A stretch of 64,000 nucleotides of DNA from a virus, in IMG/VR virus record IMGVR_UViG_3300036770_005504, positions 1 to 64,000 of that record. One strand, 5' to 3'. A program made the position numbers and the translations under genes. A model generated the notes under the pieces. That model saw nothing but the letters and a program-made list of their open reading frames with translations. It had not been told where the DNA came from and made no database searches. Shown piece after piece: positions 16,546-24,857 of this stretch (its first letter is position 1; each line of letters begins with the position of its first letter).

Positions 16546-17079
16546 TCAATGTTCGAATAATTCCGTCTGTCGTATTGACTCAGGATACTTGTATCTCATG
16601 GTGATAAAATATCTGTGGTCGGGGCCTCCATTGGCCACACTGTGCATCACAATATTATTGATGACATAGACTCCTCCTTTGACAAAATGGCAGACATGAC
16701 TACGTGCATTGACTCGGTCATACCACATCATCAAGACTTGAGGATTGGTTATGATGGGAATTTGTAATTTAATTAGATTAGTGGGTCCGTAATGCTCGGG
16801 AATTCTGTTTTTTAAAATATCTGTGTGCTCGGGCATATAAGTGTAAGGGCTCATTCTTGCTATATTACTATTGAAATGACCATCGGATCGTAACCAATTA
16901 TTTAAAAACAACAACAATGATTCCAATAAATCCGACTTAATAGGTGCATACACTTGTATTATATCATCTGGAAAACTACTTGAAGCAAAATAGTCTAGAG
17001 TAGTAACATAATCGACAAATTTTTCAATGACATTGTCTGGCAGTGTGCAGATATGTCGGCAAAAAAAATTATGTTTCAT
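16546..17079 (-). CDS. Oxygenase-like protein (Asp hydroxylase type)
   Basis: 177 residues. YTYMPEHTDIL near 103 provides His-x-Asp; LIKLQIPIITNPQVLMMWYD and YVINNIVMHSVANGGPDHRYFI near 150 provide core strands, the distal His and Asn, and an Arg. Same general family as 6076, 8595 and 10520. It ends 8 bases from the end of the radical SAM gene on the other strand and overlaps the gene upstream by 4 bases. Confidence 0.55.
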   Translation of the reverse strand: MKHNFFCRHICTLPDNVIEKFVDYVTTLDYFASSSFPDDIIQVYAPIKSDLLESLLLFLNNWLRSDGHFNSNIARMSPYTYMPEHTDILKNRIPEHYGPTNLIKLQIPIITNPQVLMMWYDRVNARSHVCHFVKGGVYVINNIVMHSVANGGPDHRYFITMRYKYPESIRQTELFEH

Positions 17080-17654
17080 ATTATGGGATTCAACTCTGAA
17101 TTATATTTGGTGTTGATAATACAATTATTTTTGTCTGCATTTTGTTCTAAAAACTGTTGATAATATTTCAATGCCAACTGCTGTGATATTTGTCGGTAAG
17201 GCAGCAAATGTCTGACTTCAAAACCACTGTCATAAATGCCTTGCCCCAAAGAAATTTTTTCTTGTTCAGTCCATTGGTGTCCTGACTTCAGTGTCGGTGT
17301 TTGATCAAATATACTTTTGATTATGTCAACACTGCGCCAAATTTCAATGTAGTCGATACTGTGACTGATACTATTTAATACTTTGACTCTCCAAACTAGA
17401 TTACCATTGGCTCCACTGTCATCAAATACTTGATTGTGATTACGCCACACCTGACCTAGATGTTGAGTTTGTGTCCTGACATTGAGCCCTCGAGTATGCC
17501 CATTGGCAAAATAGTTTTTTATGAATTGCTCATTTTCAAAACGATGTTGAATCCATAGATATCTCACAGCCCAACCAGGCTGGTTGTCAGGATCTATTAG
17601 ACCGAACATTTCTTTGAGATTGTCATTGAAAAAGCATTCTGTCAAATAGTTCAT
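17076..17654 (-). CDS. Hypothetical island protein
   Basis: 192 residues, soluble, rich in Gln, Asn and aromatics, with no recognised motif. It lies between the desaturase and an oxygenase and overlaps the latter by 4 bases, so it is probably part of the same pathway. Confidence 0.55.
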   Translation of the reverse strand: MNYLTECFFNDNLKEMFGLIDPDNQPGWAVRYLWIQHRFENEQFIKNYFANGHTRGLNVRTQTQHLGQVWRNHNQVFDDSGANGNLVWRVKVLNSISHSIDYIEIWRSVDIIKSIFDQTPTLKSGHQWTEQEKISLGQGIYDSGFEVRHLLPYRQISQQLALKYYQQFLEQNADKNNCIINTKYNSELNPII

Positions 17655-17657
17655 ATG

Positions 17658-18449
17658 TTATTTCAATAGAGGTAACCAAATTCGACAAGGATCCCATTCC
17701 CACCAACGACCACTGACACTAGACCCAAAATCAAATGAACCGGGTGAATGGTGATGATTGTTATGCCACCCTTGACCCCAACCCAGATATCCCATTACAA
17801 CATTGTTATGAGAGTTATCATGTGTATCAAAGTTTCTATAACCAATGCCCAGTGGCAAATGTCCCACTATATTAATGGTGTTGTCCTGCAGAAGACTCAA
17901 TGCAGTGGGCAAACATAATAAACACAAACTCAATTTCCAATCAAATAAACTCACCACAATTGGTGCTAACCATAATATTTTAAAATGATTTTGATGAAAC
18001 CAAATATGGTTGGGTTTACGTAATAAGTCACTGGCATATTTTAAACTAATGCCAGGATTATTTTCTGTGATTTGATTTGCCCAGCCAAAAAATGCATGAT
18101 AAATTCCATGTTTTGGACTATGTATGTCTCGATCAGTGTCGGCAAATCTGTGGTGATATCCACGATGTATAGCAGTCCATGTAATACTAGATCCTTGACC
18201 GCCTAGGCTGCCCAAGAATAATATGAAATTTTCTTTCCACAGTGGTAGATTGGGATGTGTTTTATGACTGAAAATTCTATGATAACCCACTGCTATACCC
18301 AGGCCAGAGATCAACGTCCAGCCCAATAATGTAGCAAATAGATATTGAACTGGAATAATATTCATGATTATCAATGCAATTGTGATTGCACCCAAACACA
18401 TAAATGGAATGAAACTGAACCAAGTATACTTAGAAATATTTTTAAACAT
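17658..18449 (-). CDS. Membrane fatty-acid (acyl-CoA delta-9 type) desaturase
   Basis: About 263 residues with four hydrophobic segments and the three histidine boxes of stearoyl-CoA-type desaturases: HRIFSH, HRGYHH and HNNHHH. It would place a double bond in an acyl chain at the inner membrane using a di-iron centre and O2. An in-frame TTG seven codons upstream is possible. The ATG at 18449 is preferred because a late promoter at 18471-18478 predicts a start near 18465. A role in membrane lipids or in a lipid part of the island product is inferred. Confidence 0.88.
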   Translation of the reverse strand: MFKNISKYTWFSFIPFMCLGAITIALIIMNIIPVQYLFATLLGWTLISGLGIAVGYHRIFSHKTHPNLPLWKENFILFLGSLGGQGSSITWTAIHRGYHHRFADTDRDIHSPKHGIYHAFFGWANQITENNPGISLKYASDLLRKPNHIWFHQNHFKILWLAPIVVSLFDWKLSLCLLCLPTALSLLQDNTINIVGHLPLGIGYRNFDTHDNSHNNVVMGYLGWGQGWHNNHHHSPGSFDFGSSVSGRWWEWDPCRIWLPLLK

Positions 18450-18470
18450 TGCAAAAACCCATTGGTTCAA

Positions 18471-18478
18471 TATTTATT
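18471..18478 (-). promoter_or_regulatory. Late promoter upstream of the desaturase (AATAAATA)
   Basis: AATAAATA on the minus strand with +1 predicted near 18465, 16 bases before the desaturase ATG. It overlaps the stop region of the gene at 18477. Confidence 0.45.
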
Positions 18479-19082
18479 ATAAACCAGCACCCAATATCAG
18501 TTTCGACCTATATTTTTGTCTAAGGAAGCTACACCTTACCACAGTGTCAACTGGTAATAAAACTCTGTTAAATAAAATTTGCCAATGGTGTGTATAGAGA
18601 CATCGATGTCTAGCTGGCACATAGTATTCATCAAAGTAATCATATCTTTGTTGACTGTGTGTCGACAACGCAAATCTTCTCATTGATCGCATATACCGTT
18701 GATGCCAAAGACTATAAAATTTTAGTCTGCCGGTTGATTCTTGAAATTCAATCATTCGATCAGTCATCTGATGAACATAGTGCAATTTACAATCTTTGTT
18801 GGATTTGATCTGTGTATAAAACCAGCTGGGTTCGTCGATACTTTGATATGATGAAATCAAAGCCACTAATTTATTGTCTACCCATGCACCCAATGCATGA
18901 TAGCCAGTCAAGTCACTGAGATAAGCATTAACAAAGTTGTGATAGTATTGTGTATTTTGGTCGTGTTGTTCGTAGGGTTTCAAATAGAATTCGTTGATAT
19001 TATTCTTGCCCATATAACGGTCATCTAAAAATAGTTCACGAACTGATGGACGATCGTCGGCAGTCAAAAACTTTATTTCCAT
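18477..19082 (-). CDS. GNAT-like acyltransferase (putative)
   Basis: 201 residues. FLTADDRPSVRELFLDD at the N-terminus and GYHALGAWVDNKLVALISSY near 75 follow the first helix and the beta2-beta4 sheet of GNAT proteins. The acetyl-CoA loop is not obvious, so function is tentative. It overlaps the PP-loop gene upstream by 10 bases, as if the acid-activating and acyl-transfer steps were paired. Confidence 0.45.
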   Translation of the reverse strand: MEIKFLTADDRPSVRELFLDDRYMGKNNINEFYLKPYEQHDQNTQYYHNFVNAYLSDLTGYHALGAWVDNKLVALISSYQSIDEPSWFYTQIKSNKDCKLHYVHQMTDRMIEFQESTGRLKFYSLWHQRYMRSMRRFALSTHSQQRYDYFDEYYVPARHRCLYTHHWQILFNRVLLPVDTVVRCSFLRQKYRSKLILGAGL

Positions 19083-19996
19083 AATGGAGCACTCAACTGT
19101 TGAATAATTTGTGTATATGAGATACCATCAATATTGTGCACCAGACGTCGACATTGATTTCTACCAATTGTTTTTGTTGATAAAAAGTTAAAAGCCAATA
19201 ATTCTTCAAAGCCATGAGTCTTTTTTTTGGGTGTGACATAGGGGCACAATCGTTTTAGTATACGATTTTTACTACTGACCGAAGTCAATTTATAGTTATA
19301 TTTTTCACTGACTAGATTTTTTATATCTGTATCGGTTAGATAATACAACAATAATTCTGGAGTATAACTGAACCATTCGTTGACCAGTGGTAAATTATAC
19401 TTTAAACTAAAACGAATAGCACTGGCATCTTCATTTTCTCTAAATGTCCAATACCAGTAACTGGGATCAGCATTGACATGTCTAGACAGCAGTGCCTCGC
19501 CGCCCATTACTGCTGCAGTCTGTAATTGATGAATAATTTTGTAACAGATCAAGTAAGTGATTTGTGTGCATTGTATAGAATTGCCAAACTCCTCAGCCTC
19601 ACCACTGAATAAAAAATCTTTGACATCAAAATCAACGACCTTGAGTGGCAAGTTCAGTGATGTAGCGATACGTTGAGCTTCTTCCACATCAGTTATATTG
19701 TGATTGTTTTTAAAACGTATGGTCACACAAGTTGGGCGATGGCCAATTTGAACAAAATTATTAGCCACTATTTCGCTGTCTGTGCCTCCGCTCAACAGTA
19801 ATATAAAATCTCGACCATAGTCATTGGCAACCAAATGAGCAGTTCTTTGTAATTCAGACTCAAAATTACTTTTGTTAAATCTGTCGGGATCAACTGAACC
19901 CACCGAACACTGATAAGTTTCATATCCTTGTTGTCGATATCCATATAGTCTATCGTCGATATGATATTTCAAATGATTTTGATAAGTGAAATTCAT
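19073..19996 (-). CDS. Asparagine-synthetase-like PP-loop ATPase
   Basis: 307 residues. FILLLSGGTDSEIVANNF near residue 67 is the N-type PP-loop. AVMGGEALLSRH near 160 resembles the second AsnB loop more closely than in the other island members. No glutaminase domain. It is flanked by two GNAT-like genes (18477 and 19993) with short overlaps on both sides, suggesting amide formation on an acyl or amino intermediate (inference). Confidence 0.62.
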   Translation of the reverse strand: MNFTYQNHLKYHIDDRLYGYRQQGYETYQCSVGSVDPDRFNKSNFESELQRTAHLVANDYGRDFILLLSGGTDSEIVANNFVQIGHRPTCVTIRFKNNHNITDVEEAQRIATSLNLPLKVVDFDVKDFLFSGEAEEFGNSIQCTQITYLICYKIIHQLQTAAVMGGEALLSRHVNADPSYWYWTFRENEDASAIRFSLKYNLPLVNEWFSYTPELLLYYLTDTDIKNLVSEKYNYKLTSVSSKNRILKRLCPYVTPKKKTHGFEELLAFNFLSTKTIGRNQCRRLVHNIDGISYTQIIQQLSAPLWK

Positions 19997-20520
19997 GCTC
20001 TATATTCTGCCACCCATTGAGGAGTAAAGTATATATTTTTTTCACCAATGGGATGGAATTTTTTGTAGATAGGTGGCCAATTGTCGAACAATGCAGTTCT
20101 ACGTCCTTGTTGTGACCTCACAAACCAATTGTATATAGCAGAATTATAATCGTTGACAGTTATCCACCGATTAATATAATTTTGTGTATCAGATATTTGG
20201 GATGGTAAAATATGTTGAGCTAATAGATATTGTGTTCTATATTGCTGGTTGACATAGGACCTTGACAACAATAATGCAGTATTGTTGTTGTATTCGTTCC
20301 AACCGGCACTGGCTATAAACTTTCCGTCTTCCTCTAATACTGTATAACAACCTTGTTTATATCTTCCGTTTTTTAACAGATAAAAAACATTACCAGTTTT
20401 GTCACTGTGATCCGGGTGGTAATTTTCTATAATGTCATTATTTGTAATAGTGGCAAATTCTGATTTTAGTATATTGATGATTTTGTTATTGGCAAGATCA
20501 TGAATATGATGTATAGTCAT
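19993..20520 (-). CDS. GNAT-like acyltransferase (putative)
   Basis: 175 residues. The segment YTVLEEDGKFIASAGWNEY followed by LLLSRSYVNQQYR looks like GNAT strands beta2-beta4 and the start of the CoA-binding helix, and the end (NRWITVNDYNSAIYNWF) fits the GNAT C-terminal lobe. The assignment is by pattern only. Overlaps both neighbours by 4 bases. Confidence 0.45.
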   Translation of the reverse strand: MTIHHIHDLANNKIINILKSEFATITNNDIIENYHPDHSDKTGNVFYLLKNGRYKQGCYTVLEEDGKFIASAGWNEYNNNTALLLSRSYVNQQYRTQYLLAQHILPSQISDTQNYINRWITVNDYNSAIYNWFVRSQQGRRTALFDNWPPIYKKFHPIGEKNIYFTPQWVAEYRA

Positions 20521-21239
20521 GAATTTAATACCGCCGATATTTGTGCAGCATTTAGTATATTATCCCAAGGATTTCCTTTGATAGTTTTGCCGTCGAGAAC
20601 ACCAAATGGATGATGATAAATTTTTTCCAGGTCTTGATAGATGTTTTCGTAAGTCACTGAATCGAATGTGATACCCGACAAACATTTATCAACATTGTGA
20701 TGAAAATTTTCAATACTGGGTTTTAGAATTTTCAGTGTATAGTCAATGATTTCTGGGCTGATATAAATTTTATCAGTCAAGGAGCTACCGATACCGAAAA
20801 TATTTCTTTTGTAGATTTTTTTAGAACTCAGTGCAATAGCATAGCTCAACAATTGTTCGTTGATGTTTGCTCTTGACAGTTTAACAAATTTAAATCCTAT
20901 TTTGTTCAATGACGAACATATTGACAATAATGTTTGTTGACTATAGTGATTCATTACAAAAAGTCGAATAGTCATGGGCTGGGTTTGGTCAGCAGCAGAT
21001 AAAAATTTAATTTTATTCTGGTAATCCGAATCAATTTCAAACAATGAATCTTGAGATTTTGTGTGAGACAACACAATATAATTTTTATCATCGCATTGAT
21101 ATTCGCTGCGATTCCAGTTTTCGAAGTATTCGCCTAGATCAGTGGCAGAATTTAGTTCGCTGATTATTTTTGCACATAGTTGACTACCGGACCGCGGAGT
21201 GCACAATATACAAACACGACCATTTAGATAGTCATTCAT
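20517..21239 (-). CDS. Sulfotransferase-like protein
   Basis: About 240 residues from the ATG at 21237-21239. Extending the frame upstream would overlap the next gene and is rejected. RVCILCTPRSGSQLCAKII at the N-terminus is the 5'-phosphosulfate loop of PAPS-dependent sulfotransferases (PRSGS), and IGFKFVKLSRANINEQLLSYA near 122 fits the 3'-phosphate-binding region (Arg and Ser). It would transfer sulfate to a carbohydrate or small molecule. It lies just downstream of an APS-kinase-like gene that could supply PAPS. Confidence 0.65.
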   Translation of the reverse strand: MNDYLNGRVCILCTPRSGSQLCAKIISELNSATDLGEYFENWNRSEYQCDDKNYIVLSHTKSQDSLFEIDSDYQNKIKFLSAADQTQPMTIRLFVMNHYSQQTLLSICSSLNKIGFKFVKLSRANINEQLLSYAIALSSKKIYKRNIFGIGSSLTDKIYISPEIIDYTLKILKPSIENFHHNVDKCLSGITFDSVTYENIYQDLEKIYHHPFGVLDGKTIKGNPWDNILNAAQISAVLNS

Positions 21240-21246
21240 TGAACAA

Positions 21247-22104
21247 TTATTCAAGACCCATGCTTTGTCGTATCTTAGTAGCAGATATACTGTGGATCTC
21301 GTCAGACAGCATTTCTTGAGTAATACGATAGCCCACATCTCTACCGTAGACAATTTCTGTAATATTTGGAACAGTGATAACCTGATATTGTCCTTGATAG
21401 AATGGGTCAAGGTCTCTGCGAATCATCGATGATATCTGACTGAAATCAAATGGGTTACTATTGTTCCATCCTTGACAATCTCGAACTTGTATAACAACTT
21501 GTCCAGTTTTAGTCAGTGCACGTTCAAACAATGCACGATGTCCTGCATGCCAAGGTTGATATCGACCCAACATTAATGCAGTTTCTTTCTGCCAATTAAA
21601 AATTGGTCGTCGTTGGTTGTTCAATATATGGTGGCCCACAAACGGCACCCATTTTTCGGCATTTTTTTCTGTAATACGGAAATCGTAATCGTTGGGTGGC
21701 ACAAATATGCGATTAGTGTCTTCGTAACGACCCTCATCAATGGTGTCCATCCAAATAGTCCAATCGGCTTTAAAATTATAGCGCATTTCGGGCAATGGAG
21801 CCACAAAGTCGCAGATCACAAAATCGCTATTACATTCCAATGCAAATTGTGCCATACGTAGACTTTGGCGTATACGGCCATCATGACTAAAATCCCAATC
21901 GTTATATTTTTGTCGCACTTGGTCGGCGTTGAACCAATCAACTTGAGCATGCCAATTATGTGGAGGTTGATCAAATTGACACATACGTTCTGTTGAAATG
22001 TTAGAGATATTGCTGAAATCCTCGAGATATTTTTTTAATTTCTCAGCAAAATGTGTCTTGCCAGACCCAGGAAGGCCGCAGATTAATATTTTTTTTGGTT
22101 TCAT
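21247..22104 (-). CDS. Fused APS-kinase-like / HxGH nucleotidyltransferase
   Basis: 285 residues from MKPKKILICG; the longer frame runs into tRNA-Pro. The N-terminal part has GLPGSGKTHFAEKL (P-loop) and the layout of adenylylsulfate kinases (VDWFNADQVRQ, GRIRQSLRMAQFAL, DFVICDFVAPLPEMR). The C-terminal part has LGRYQPWHAGHRALFERA (HxGH) and ISATKIRQSM, as in NMN/cytidylyl-type nucleotidyltransferases. Together they could make PAPS or activate a sulfur or sugar compound. The second half is not a standard ATP sulfurylase, so the overall reaction is unsure. Confidence 0.7.
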   Translation of the reverse strand: MKPKKILICGLPGSGKTHFAEKLKKYLEDFSNISNISTERMCQFDQPPHNWHAQVDWFNADQVRQKYNDWDFSHDGRIRQSLRMAQFALECNSDFVICDFVAPLPEMRYNFKADWTIWMDTIDEGRYEDTNRIFVPPNDYDFRITEKNAEKWVPFVGHHILNNQRRPIFNWQKETALMLGRYQPWHAGHRALFERALTKTGQVVIQVRDCQGWNNSNPFDFSQISSMIRRDLDPFYQGQYQVITVPNITEIVYGRDVGYRITQEMLSDEIHSISATKIRQSMGLE

Positions 22105-22121
22105 TATTACAATAACATTTA

Positions 22122-22198
22122 TGGTCTCCGAGGACGGATTCGAACCGCCGTCACATGGTCCCAAACCACGGATAATGACCTGGCTATACGACTCGGAG
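22122..22198 (-). tRNA. tRNA-Pro (anticodon UGG)
   Basis: 77 nt. The acceptor stem CTCCGAG/CTCGGAG is perfect, anticodon loop TTTGGGA, T loop TTCGAAT, encoded CCA. The D stem is weak (only two clear pairs). It reads CCA/CCG. Confidence 0.92.
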
Positions 22199-22206
22199 TT
22201 TTTTAT

Positions 22207-22923
22207 TTATTGTTGTTCCCAATGCACCACATTAAATTCTTGATAAAAGTCCAATTTGCTTTGTCCATTGCCCAATTGAAATGTGTTGGGATCAAATTTA
22301 AAAACTATGGTATCATTGGGCAATGATTCCTTGTAAGTTTTAATAAAACTATGATATGACAATTGTTGTCTTATTTTTTCAAAAATCTCTGGACCCGGAT
22401 CAACATCTATCATGTAGCCCATTAATTCTTGTGTTATACCGTGCATATAAGTCTGTGAACCCAAATAATAGGTATGCGTTATGCCGCTATATCTTCTTTT
22501 TAAATTTAATTCAATGACCCGTTGATATATAGGATTTCCGGGTTCGCTACACATGATATCTTGACTGAAATCATAATCGCCGTCGGTGGGCAACAAACAT
22601 TTTATCCCGGGTTCAACAATCTGACTCATTGGGATATTATAGTATCGATCTAGATCCAGATACATACCACCTTCGTTATAGAGTTTTAGTAATCTCCAAA
22701 TATCGCTTCGTTCCACAAAAGGTCTTTGCTGTAACAATGCATAATCGCGAATGCCGATATGTTGACGGATATATTCATCAACTTCATGGTCGAGATATAT
22801 GTTGACTGTCCAGTCAGGATTGAGATCCCTGACATTACGTAATCCATTCATTATCATGGGATTCTGGTGATCGAAAATATCACGGTCAACCCAAGTCATA
22901 TGAATTTGTCGAGGAATACTCAT
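22207..22923 (-). CDS. DXD glycosyltransferase (Och1/capsular type)
   Basis: 238 residues. IPRQIHMTWVD at the N-terminus, PFVERSDIWRLLKLYNEGG and the catalytic YLDLDRYY near residue 88 are the signature of the DXD sugar-binding family related to Och1 mannosyltransferases. It uses a nucleotide sugar and a metal ion. The product could be a glycan on the virion, host surface or island metabolite. Confidence 0.82.
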   Translation of the reverse strand: MSIPRQIHMTWVDRDIFDHQNPMIMNGLRNVRDLNPDWTVNIYLDHEVDEYIRQHIGIRDYALLQQRPFVERSDIWRLLKLYNEGGMYLDLDRYYNIPMSQIVEPGIKCLLPTDGDYDFSQDIMCSEPGNPIYQRVIELNLKRRYSGITHTYYLGSQTYMHGITQELMGYMIDVDPGPEIFEKIRQQLSYHSFIKTYKESLPNDTIVFKFDPNTFQLGNGQSKLDFYQEFNVVHWEQQ

Positions 22924-22924
22924 G

Positions 22925-23530
22925 TCACATTACCACACCGTGATTACCATTTTTGAATCCCACAATTCCGCCCTGGGCAACGATTCTTTTACAAACATCT
23001 TCGAACAAGATGGGAGTAAAATCAATTTGTTCTACACTTACATTAAAGTATCTAGTATCAATTTCATTACCGTATAATACTTCTCCGGTTTTTGTGTCGA
23101 CACCGCAGGCCTTCATAACCCGATTGGCATGAAGATGTCCGTGGATATTACAACCAAAACGGGCAAGACTATCGGGATGCACCGGAACATGACTAAGGAT
23201 CAAACCATTCATGACATGGTAACCACGAATGTCTCTAAAGTAGGGAGTATAGTCCTCAAGTTTGAAGATATCATGGTTTCCACGGATCAGAACTTTGTCG
23301 CCATTGAGTCTACCCACAGTATGAAGGAAGCGACGATTGATTACTACATCTCCAAGAAAATAGACCTTGTCCGAGGGTTTGACTCTTTCGTTGTGACGAC
23401 GGACTAATTCTTCATCCATTTCCTCAGCAGAGGCAAAGGGACGCAAAGGACTACCGTCATTCCGTTTGAATACTGTACAAGTCTTTTCATGACCAAAGTG
23501 ATGGTCAGAGCAGAGAAAAACAGAGGGCAT
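22925..23530 (-). CDS. Calcineurin-like metallophosphoesterase
   Basis: 201 residues with the dinuclear metal motifs in order: SDHHFGH, FLGDVV, IRGNHD, ILSHVPVH and IHGHLH. Proteins of this size in phages are usually called phosphoesterases. Substrates may be nucleotides or 2',3'-cyclic phosphates. It ends one base before the glycosyltransferase start. Confidence 0.88.
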   Translation of the reverse strand: MPSVFLCSDHHFGHEKTCTVFKRNDGSPLRPFASAEEMDEELVRRHNERVKPSDKVYFLGDVVINRRFLHTVGRLNGDKVLIRGNHDIFKLEDYTPYFRDIRGYHVMNGLILSHVPVHPDSLARFGCNIHGHLHANRVMKACGVDTKTGEVLYGNEIDTRYFNVSVEQIDFTPILFEDVCKRIVAQGGIVGFKNGNHGVVM

Positions 23531-23551
23531 GATACGGTTCCTTAAAATTTT

Positions 23552-23643
23552 TGGCGGAGATGGTGAGATTCGAACTCACGGAGCCAATTACTTGACTCGA
23601 CGGGTTAGCAACCCGCTACCTTAAGCCACTCGGTCACATCTCC
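23552..23643 (-). tRNA. tRNA-Ser (anticodon GCU)
   Basis: A 92-nt class II tRNA. Acceptor GGAGATG/CATCTCC, anticodon loop TTGCTAA, a long variable arm, T loop TTCGAAT, discriminator G and encoded CCA. It reads AGC/AGT. Confidence 0.95.
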
Positions 23644-23652
23644 ATGTGTCTA

Positions 23653-24126
23653 TTAGATATTCAACAACTTTCTTTTCAACTTGTCAGCAGCACCACTGGC
23701 TGCAATAGCATCGGGTTTGACTACTGGCATGACATTACATACCCCCTTGATATATCCAATTGCTTCGTTTAATACCACATTAGAATTATACATTTCATTG
23801 GGATTGATGTCAAGATGAACTTCGATGTCAATGTCTACTACTTCTACTAATTTTAGATACATATCAGCAGCACGATAAACTTCGTTCATCAACCGTAATC
23901 TTGGTCGATTGCGATTTTTTTCGTAATTGATTTCTCTTTCAACTTGTCCGAAAACACGGCAACCATAACGCCCGCCGATATGAATCACCACAGCAGTGGT
24001 ATAATCAACATATTCGATATTGTCTTTGTAAACAAGTTCTGAATCACACCCGAGATAAATTTTAGTGTCAGGGCCGCAGTTATCTACAAACTCTTTAATT
24101 TCTTTGAGATCGATTTGATTTTTCAT
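23653..24126 (-). CDS. RNase H-fold protein of the YkuK/DUF458 type
   Basis: 157 residues. KIYLGCDSELVY gives the first acidic strand, YTTAVVIHIGGRYGCRVFG the second, and VHLDINPNEMYNSN plus KPDAIAASGAADKL the late acidic blocks, in the order seen in the YkuK family. A nuclease role is likely but untested. It lies between the tRNA-Ser and tRNA-Thr genes. Confidence 0.72.
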   Translation of the reverse strand: MKNQIDLKEIKEFVDNCGPDTKIYLGCDSELVYKDNIEYVDYTTAVVIHIGGRYGCRVFGQVEREINYEKNRNRPRLRLMNEVYRAADMYLKLVEVVDIDIEVHLDINPNEMYNSNVVLNEAIGYIKGVCNVMPVVKPDAIAASGAADKLKRKLLNI

Positions 24127-24171
24127 TTACGGGAATCATTGTTATTATGAATAGATGTTGAATTAATAGTT

Positions 24172-24254
24172 TGGTGCTGGAGGTGAGACTCGAACTCACG
24201 GAGGTTCCCCGCCGGATTACAAATCCGGTGCAATTGCCACTATGCGACTCCAGC
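24172..24254 (-). tRNA. tRNA-Thr (anticodon UGU) with an extended variable arm
   Basis: 83 nt. Acceptor GCTGGAG/CTCCAGC is perfect, anticodon stem CCGGA/TCCGG with loop TTTGTAA, T arm GTGAG/CTCAC, discriminator A, encoded CCA. The variable region is 12 nt and can fold as GGGG-AAC-CTCC. Normal tRNA-Thr has 4-5 nt there. Identity by anticodon and by G1-C72 and C2-G71 pairs is threonine. Confidence 0.88.
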
Positions 24255-24318
24255 CATGATTAATAAAAATCAATCTATTATATATGACAACTTTTGTCCA
24301 TGGATATTAATTTGTCAA

Positions 24319-24777
24319 TTACCAACTAGATTGATATTCAAATCGCCACTCCTGAGGCAACGATAACACCTCTTGACAAATATCTATAGTATTTTCAATA
24401 TCCCAAAAATAGTCATCATCATATTGAATGTTACCAAAAAAGAAACCTGATTTTCTGGGCAACAATTCATTGGCTAGATGTCGAAATCCCAATACTCGTT
24501 CACAGATTTGTTGAAGTTCAACCAGTTGACCTCGTGACACTGGGTATGAATTGCAATCATCTTGATTGTTTTGAACATTACGCACAAACCAATCATGAAT
24601 ATGATTAGCTTTACGCCAATATCCAGCTTCAATTTCAACTTCTTTAATGACAGGGTCACCTCCGCGGAAATTCGCTAGTTCAGGAAAATTTTGTTGCACA
24701 GATTCCACTTGACTACGATTTTTTTCATCATATGTATTGAGATATTTACGTCCTTTGAGATACATATCTAGACCCAT
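24319..24777 (-). CDS. Conserved phage protein
   Basis: 152 residues starting MGLDMYLKGRKY, a start seen in many phage and bacterial proteins of unknown role as I recall. AGYWRKANHIHDWFV in the middle is another typical segment of that group. No catalytic motif is evident. Confidence 0.7.
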   Translation of the reverse strand: MGLDMYLKGRKYLNTYDEKNRSQVESVQQNFPELANFRGGDPVIKEVEIEAGYWRKANHIHDWFVRNVQNNQDDCNSYPVSRGQLVELQQICERVLGFRHLANELLPRKSGFFFGNIQYDDDYFWDIENTIDICQEVLSLPQEWRFEYQSSW

Positions 24778-24844
24778 GATAGTTGCCTTTTTAATTGAAT
24801 TAACTCTATTATAACAAATTCTTTTTTTGTAGTCAATGAGTTTG

Positions 24845-24852
24845 ATTAAATA
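24845..24852 (+). promoter_or_regulatory. Late promoter (ATTAAATA) with GTG at +1
   Basis: The element is followed by five bases and then the GTG start of the HNH gene, the same spacing as at five ATG starts in this window. Confidence 0.5.
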
Positions 24853-24857
24853 GTGTT

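Noticed and set aside
21240-21410. Longer N-terminus of the sulfotransferase-like protein
   Set aside because: The extension overlaps the APS-kinase gene completely in another frame and lacks a ribosome-binding site; the ATG at 21239 fits the family start.
22105-22164. Extended start of the APS-kinase fusion
   Set aside because: It would start inside tRNA-Pro; the ATG at 22104 directly precedes the P-loop strand.
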